Source of the DNA: an uncultured Pleurocapsa sp.
Lineage (GTDB): Bacteria > Cyanobacteriota > Cyanobacteriia > Cyanobacteriales > Xenococcaceae
Length of the DNA stretch: 7,605 bases
Assembly: GCA_937884735.1 (NCBI GenBank)
Contig: CAKZYI010000607.1
Coordinates: 1-7,605 of the forward strand
Reading direction: 5' to 3'
Below, one piece after another: positions 5,000 to 7,605 of the stretch. Numbering within the stretch: the stretch's first letter is position 1; each line of letters begins with the position of its first letter. The notes under the pieces were generated by a model. The model did no database searches. It worked only from the letters and a program-made list of their open reading frames with translations, and was not told where the DNA came from. Both the position numbers and the translations under genes were made by a program.

Positions 5000-5171
5000 C
5001 TAGTTTGACAAATAAGTCATTTTGTCGAGAAGAAATTTGTAGTAAAAAGCAGTTTAGAATAAGTTTGCTAATATTAAAAGTCAAAGCTTTTTAAACAAGT
5101 ACGCTATGTATGAAAATCCGTTAAAGTAAATAAATAAGCAACAATACCAAATATAGCTAAAGCAAGTTTAG

Positions 5172-5813
5172 ATGGCATCTTCTTCAATCGCAGTTAGAGA
5201 ATTACCTTTATTTCCCCTTCCTGAAGTAGTTTTATTTCCTAGCCGTCCATTACCACTCCATATTTTTGAATATCGCTACAGAATCATGATGAATACGATT
5301 CTGGAGAATGATCGCCGTTTTGGAGTACTCTCAATCGATCCCGCCACAGGAGAAATTGCAGAATACGGATGTTGCGCAGAAATTTTGCATTTTCAAAGAC
5401 TACCAGATGACCGCATGAAAATGCTTACTTTTGGCAAGCAGAGATTTCGAGTCATAGAATATGTCCGCGAGAAACCCTATCGAGTTGGTTTGGTAGAATG
5501 GATTGAAGATAAGCCAGCTACAGAAGATCTAAACCCTATTGCTACTGAGGTAGAAGAGCTATTGCGTGACGTGGTTCATCTCTCGGCGAAGTTGACTAGC
5601 CAAAAAATTGAACTTCCTGATGATTTGCCTAATTCTCCTACAGAATTATCTTTTTGGGTGGCTAGTAATCTTTATGGTGTAGCATCTGAGCAACAAACTT
5701 TATTAGAGATGCAAGACACTTTAGAACGCTTACAGCGAGAACAAGAGATTCTTAGTTCTACTCGCAATCATTTAGCAGCCAGAACAGCGTTGAAGGATGC
5801 TCTAGATGATTAA
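5172..5813 (+). CDS. LON substrate-binding-domain protein (no ATPase or protease domain)
   Basis: The 213-residue protein matches the N-terminal substrate-binding domain of Lon protease (LON family). Visible hallmarks are the opening LPLFPLPEVVLFP (11-23) continuing PLPLHIFEYRYR (26-37), FGVL (50-53), the small GCCAEI (66-71), and the DDRMKMLTFGKQRFRVIEY block (79-97), then VGLVEW (105-110). The C-terminal third is helical, with a likely coiled stretch at 174-195. There is no Walker A motif and no Ser-Lys protease domain; at this length it is the complete stand-alone form common in cyanobacteria, not a truncated Lon. It probably binds proteins, but its partner is unknown. The ATG is chosen because the conserved domain begins ten residues later; no Shine-Dalgarno is visible. 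It is separated from rpsJ by about 690 nt, so it likely has its own promoter, and it converges with the ankyrin gene. Confidence 0.9.
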   Translation: MASSSIAVRELPLFPLPEVVLFPSRPLPLHIFEYRYRIMMNTILENDRRFGVLSIDPATGEIAEYGCCAEILHFQRLPDDRMKMLTFGKQRFRVIEYVREKPYRVGLVEWIEDKPATEDLNPIATEVEELLRDVVHLSAKLTSQKIELPDDLPNSPTELSFWVASNLYGVASEQQTLLEMQDTLERLQREQEILSSTRNHLAARTALKDALDD

Positions 5814-5825
5814 AAACAGATAATT

Positions 5826-5845
5826 GGTAATTGATTTTACCTTTT
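5826..5845 (+). terminator. weak intrinsic terminator after the LON-domain gene
   Basis: GGTAA (5826-5830) pairs with TTACC (5837-5841) around a 6-nt loop, directly followed by TTTT (5842-5845). It starts 13 nt after the stop codon. The 5-bp stem is short. An all-AT inverted repeat (5847-5852 / 5857-5862) beyond it might serve transcription arriving from the opposite strand. Confidence 0.4.
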
Positions 5846-5885
5846 AAATTTTTACTAAAATTGTTTAGAAGCGCGATCTAAGATT

Positions 5886-6587
5886 TTATGATGTTCTTTT
5901 AATGAGCTTGTTTTTTTCTTTCTGGGCTTTTCTTTTTTTACGGAGAATGCCGATAGCAAGTTCTTTTTCTAAATATTCTCTTCCTTCTAGAACAGAAGCA
6001 GAAGTTAGTAGTATCAAGTAGTCAAACACTTCTTGGTGACCGTTATGAGCAGCCTTATCTAAAGCTATATCTCCATATTTGTTAATAGCATCAGGATTTG
6101 CTCCTTCTTCTAACAATATTTCGACGATCTCCATATTGCCTGTTATTGCTGCCATCATTAAAGCCGTTGTTCCACTTTCACAACAAGCATAAACATCAGC
6201 ATTCGAGTTGATTAGAGTCTTAAATATATGGAGATTTTCTCCAGTAATAGCATTATAGATGGGAGCATCTAATTCTCCAAAATCGGGATCTGCACCTGCT
6301 TGAAGTAATAGTTTGACAATTTCAAGATTGCCCTTTATTGCTGCCAACCCCAGAGGACTATCTTCTGCATATGTTGATTTATACAAATCTGCACCAGCAT
6401 TAACTAAAAGTTCGACAATATCCGTAAGATTCATATCAATTGCCAGCATTAATGGCGTGAAAGGATCGTTTGCCATATCAACTTGATTTACATCTGCTCC
6501 TTGTCGAATTAATTCTCGAACTTCTAGCAGGTTGTTGTGAGCGATCGCATTTAATAATCTGGTACTGTTCTTATGGGAACGATTCAT
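5886..6587 (-). CDS. ankyrin-repeat protein
   Basis: The 233-residue protein consists of about six ankyrin repeats, which form a protein-binding solenoid. Approximate repeats are 9-36, 42-69, 77-104, 107-133, 138-165 and 171-195. The best match the family consensus, such as SPLGLAAIKGNLEIVKLLLQAGADPD (split across 77-102) and TALMMAAITGNMEIVEILLEEGANPD (140-165). Repeat 4 is degenerate. The tail (about 205-233) is charged and strongly basic, with KKRK at 217-220 and many Lys, and may contact nucleic acid or an acidic partner. There is no signal peptide or membrane segment, so it is probably cytosolic. Its ATG abuts the pheA stop (TAA-ATG) and no Shine-Dalgarno is visible, suggesting translational coupling. 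The partner is unknown; a link to phenylalanine metabolism is only suggested by position. A HIP1 octamer lies near its 5' end. Confidence 0.93.
   Translation of the reverse strand: MNRSHKNSTRLLNAIAHNNLLEVRELIRQGADVNQVDMANDPFTPLMLAIDMNLTDIVELLVNAGADLYKSTYAEDSPLGLAAIKGNLEIVKLLLQAGADPDFGELDAPIYNAITGENLHIFKTLINSNADVYACCESGTTALMMAAITGNMEIVEILLEEGANPDAINKYGDIALDKAAHNGHQEVFDYLILLTSASVLEGREYLEKELAIGILRKKRKAQKEKNKLIKRTS
6541..6548. repeat. HIP1 octamer (GCGATCGC)
   Basis: Perfect HIP1 palindrome inside the 5' end of the ankyrin gene. Third of three copies in the window. Confidence 0.85.
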
Positions 6588-7442
6588 TTAATTTTGGTTC
6601 GGATTGATATCTAGAAGGTTGTAGTTACCAAATATTTTTAAAACTTCCGTACAGCGATCCAACTCTGCCAACGCCTCTTTAATTTGAGGATCTTGAAAAT
6701 TTCCATCCAAATCAATAAAAAAGATATATTCACCCAAAGAACGCTTACTAGGACGAGATTCTATTTTGCTCAAATTAATTTCTCTGCGAGCGAATATTTC
6801 CAATGCTTTCATCAAAGCTCCAGGAGCATTTTCAGGCAAGCTAAAAGCAAGAGAGAGATGACTGCCAACTTTACTTTCATCGCAACTGACAATCCAAAAG
6901 CGCGTACAGTTGTCTGGACTATCTTTAATATCAGTTTTTAGTAGAGGGACTTGATATAACGATGCTGCTCGAGGAGCAGAAATCGCTGCTGCATTCAAAT
7001 CGTTTTTAAGCAATTTGATTCCTTCTGTCGTAGATTTAGTGGGGATAAGCTGTGCCTGGGGTAAGAAATTCTCTAGCCATTTTTGGCATTGAGCCAAAGC
7101 TTGAGGATGGGAGTACACTGTTTTTATGTCTTTCAAGGAAGTTGCATAGGATAATAACCCGTGAGAAATTGGGATAGTTAATTCTTGATGCACCTGTAAG
7201 TTATCCGTCTGCCACAGTGCATCCAAAACAATGGTTACGCTTCCTTCAATAGAATTTTCAATGGGAACGACAGCTTGAGTAATTACACCCTTAGCAATAG
7301 ATTGTAAAGCGAGGGCAATGCTTGGATAAGGATGTAAAGTCGAATTTTGCTGTTGATTGTTTTTCAACCATTTTGAATAGGTTAGTGCAGCGGTTTCTGA
7401 GTTAGTTCCTGTGGGACCTAAATAAGCAAGAGAAAGGTTCAT
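6588..7442 (-). CDS. pheA: prephenate dehydratase with C-terminal ACT domain
   Basis: This enzyme converts prephenate to phenylpyruvate, water and CO2 in phenylalanine synthesis, in the cytosol. The 284 residues are typical of the monofunctional enzyme; there is no chorismate mutase domain. Visible motifs in the catalytic PDT domain are YLGPTGTNSE (7-16), VVPIENSIEGSV (58-69), SHPQALAQC (111-119) and the catalytic TRF (180-182) in DNCTRFWIV. The ACT domain (about 195-275) has GAL (208-210) and ESRP (228-231), which in this family form the phenylalanine site, so feedback inhibition by phenylalanine is expected. The ATG at 7440-7442 puts the GPTGT motif at the usual distance; no Shine-Dalgarno is obvious. 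The ankyrin gene follows with zero spacing. The upstream region (7443-7560) is shared with a possible divergent gene to the right. Confidence 0.96.
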   Translation of the reverse strand: MNLSLAYLGPTGTNSETAALTYSKWLKNNQQQNSTLHPYPSIALALQSIAKGVITQAVVPIENSIEGSVTIVLDALWQTDNLQVHQELTIPISHGLLSYATSLKDIKTVYSHPQALAQCQKWLENFLPQAQLIPTKSTTEGIKLLKNDLNAAAISAPRAASLYQVPLLKTDIKDSPDNCTRFWIVSCDESKVGSHLSLAFSLPENAPGALMKALEIFARREINLSKIESRPSKRSLGEYIFFIDLDGNFQDPQIKEALAELDRCTEVLKIFGNYNLLDINPNQN

Positions 7443-7504
7443 AGGATTGTATGTTTAAGATAAAAAGTTTAAGAAAAAGTATTAATTTTTTACATACATG
7501 TTAT

Positions 7505-7534
7505 TTAGTCACGAAATGTAACTTAAAATTAATA
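7505..7534. promoter_or_regulatory. copy 2 of the 21-nt repeat, with an HLR1-like motif
   Basis: Positions 7514-7534 repeat 4979-4999 with one mismatch, in the same orientation. On the minus strand 7505-7522 reads GTTACATT, two bases, GTGACTAA: one perfect HLR1 half site and one at 6 of 8. Another perfect half site, TTTACATA, lies at 7489-7496 on the + strand. It sits between pheA and the right-edge frame, so it could serve either. TAAAAT (7524-7529) inside it resembles a -10 box for rightward transcription, without a good -35. Confidence 0.4.
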
Positions 7535-7560
7535 AACAACAAACTTCGGTAGTTTCACTT

Positions 7561-7605
7561 ATGTACGTTCGTTTCAACGCATCAGAATCAGTTCAGATAC
7601 ACGTA
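7561..7605 (+). CDS. possible start of an unidentified gene, cut by the window edge
   Basis: An ATG at 7561 opens a frame of 15 codons (beginning M-Y-V-R-F-N-A-S-E-S) that runs to the end of the window without a stop. All three minus-strand frames are closed in this stretch, and base composition becomes less AT-rich after the ATG, as at a coding start. However, the other two + frames are also open over these 45 nt, no Shine-Dalgarno is visible, and I do not recognise the peptide. The start and even the existence of the gene are uncertain. Confidence 0.3.
   Translation, partial: MYVRFNASESVQIHV

Larger units (their letters stand above)
4539..5171. other. gene-poor 633-nt region between the str operon and the LON-domain gene
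   Basis: I see no convincing protein gene, tRNA or rRNA here. The left part (to about 4630) is richer in G and holds a possible degenerate dispersed repeat (CATAAA 4542-4547 / TTTATG 4565-4570 around GGGCGTTGCAT) and the period-8 G-rich repeat. The rest is AT-rich and holds several inverted repeats, a TATAAT box at 4830 and a 21-nt repeat at 4979. A minus-strand TTG-initiated frame (4881-5084) looks like a by-product of AT-rich sequence. A small untranslated RNA is possible but not shown. Confidence 0.5.

Noticed and set aside
5005..5010. Perfect TTGACA (-35) upstream of the LON-domain gene
   Set aside because: The sequence 16-19 nt downstream (AGAAGA and neighbours) is not a credible -10 box.
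4881..5084. Minus-strand 67-residue frame in the gene-poor region
   Set aside because: It needs a TTG start without Shine-Dalgarno, its Ile/Leu/Phe-rich composition is what AT-rich DNA yields, and it resembles no family I know.

Overview
The window is a chromosomal stretch from a low-GC cyanobacterium. It holds the distal part of the str (streptomycin) ribosomal operon and its downstream flank. The cyanobacterial assignment rests on several points: the order rpsG-fusA-tuf-rpsJ, with rpsJ (S10) attached behind tuf; a 409-residue EF-Tu with the cyanobacterial/plastid insertion in domain 1; a stand-alone LON substrate-binding-domain protein next door; and three copies of the cyanobacterial octamer HIP1 (GCGATCGC) in 7.6 kb, two in the translation genes and one in the ankyrin gene. 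The genus cannot be fixed from the sequence alone.

Layout. Positions 1-372 hold the 3' part of rpsG (S7). A 270-nt spacer follows, with a 107-nt element bounded by a perfect 14-bp inverted repeat and, just before fusA, a small hairpin that can bury the Shine-Dalgarno sequence. fusA (EF-G, GTG start) and tuf (EF-Tu) are 20 nt apart. The 188-nt tuf-rpsJ spacer holds a long imperfect hairpin and then a segment with three mutually complementary 7-mers that can form either a terminator-like hairpin with a T-tract or a competing hairpin. rpsJ (S10/NusE) follows without a visible Shine-Dalgarno and ends in a probable intrinsic terminator. A gene-poor stretch (about 4539-5171) holds a period-8 G-rich tandem repeat with quadruplex potential, several palindromes, a TATAAT box and one copy of a 21-nt repeat. 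The LON-domain gene (+) converges on a minus-strand pair, pheA (prephenate dehydratase) followed directly (TAA-ATG) by an ankyrin-repeat protein gene. The right end holds the second copy of the 21-nt repeat and perhaps the first codons of another + strand gene.

The str genes supply the translation machinery (30S head proteins S7 and S10, the translocase EF-G and the tRNA carrier EF-Tu). pheA serves phenylalanine synthesis. The LON-domain and ankyrin proteins are probably accessory binding proteins of unknown partner.

Most of the window is ordinary core genome. The points that deserve a second look are: EF-Tu with several substitutions at positions that are normally almost invariant (switch II helix and the kirromycin-site Gln); the attenuator-like tuf-rpsJ spacer; the structured rpsG-fusA spacer; the G-rich repeat; and the shared 21-nt element, which resembles an RpaB (HLR1) site. 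No mobile element with a transposase, CRISPR array, tRNA or rRNA was seen. Family consensus sequences were recalled, not searched.
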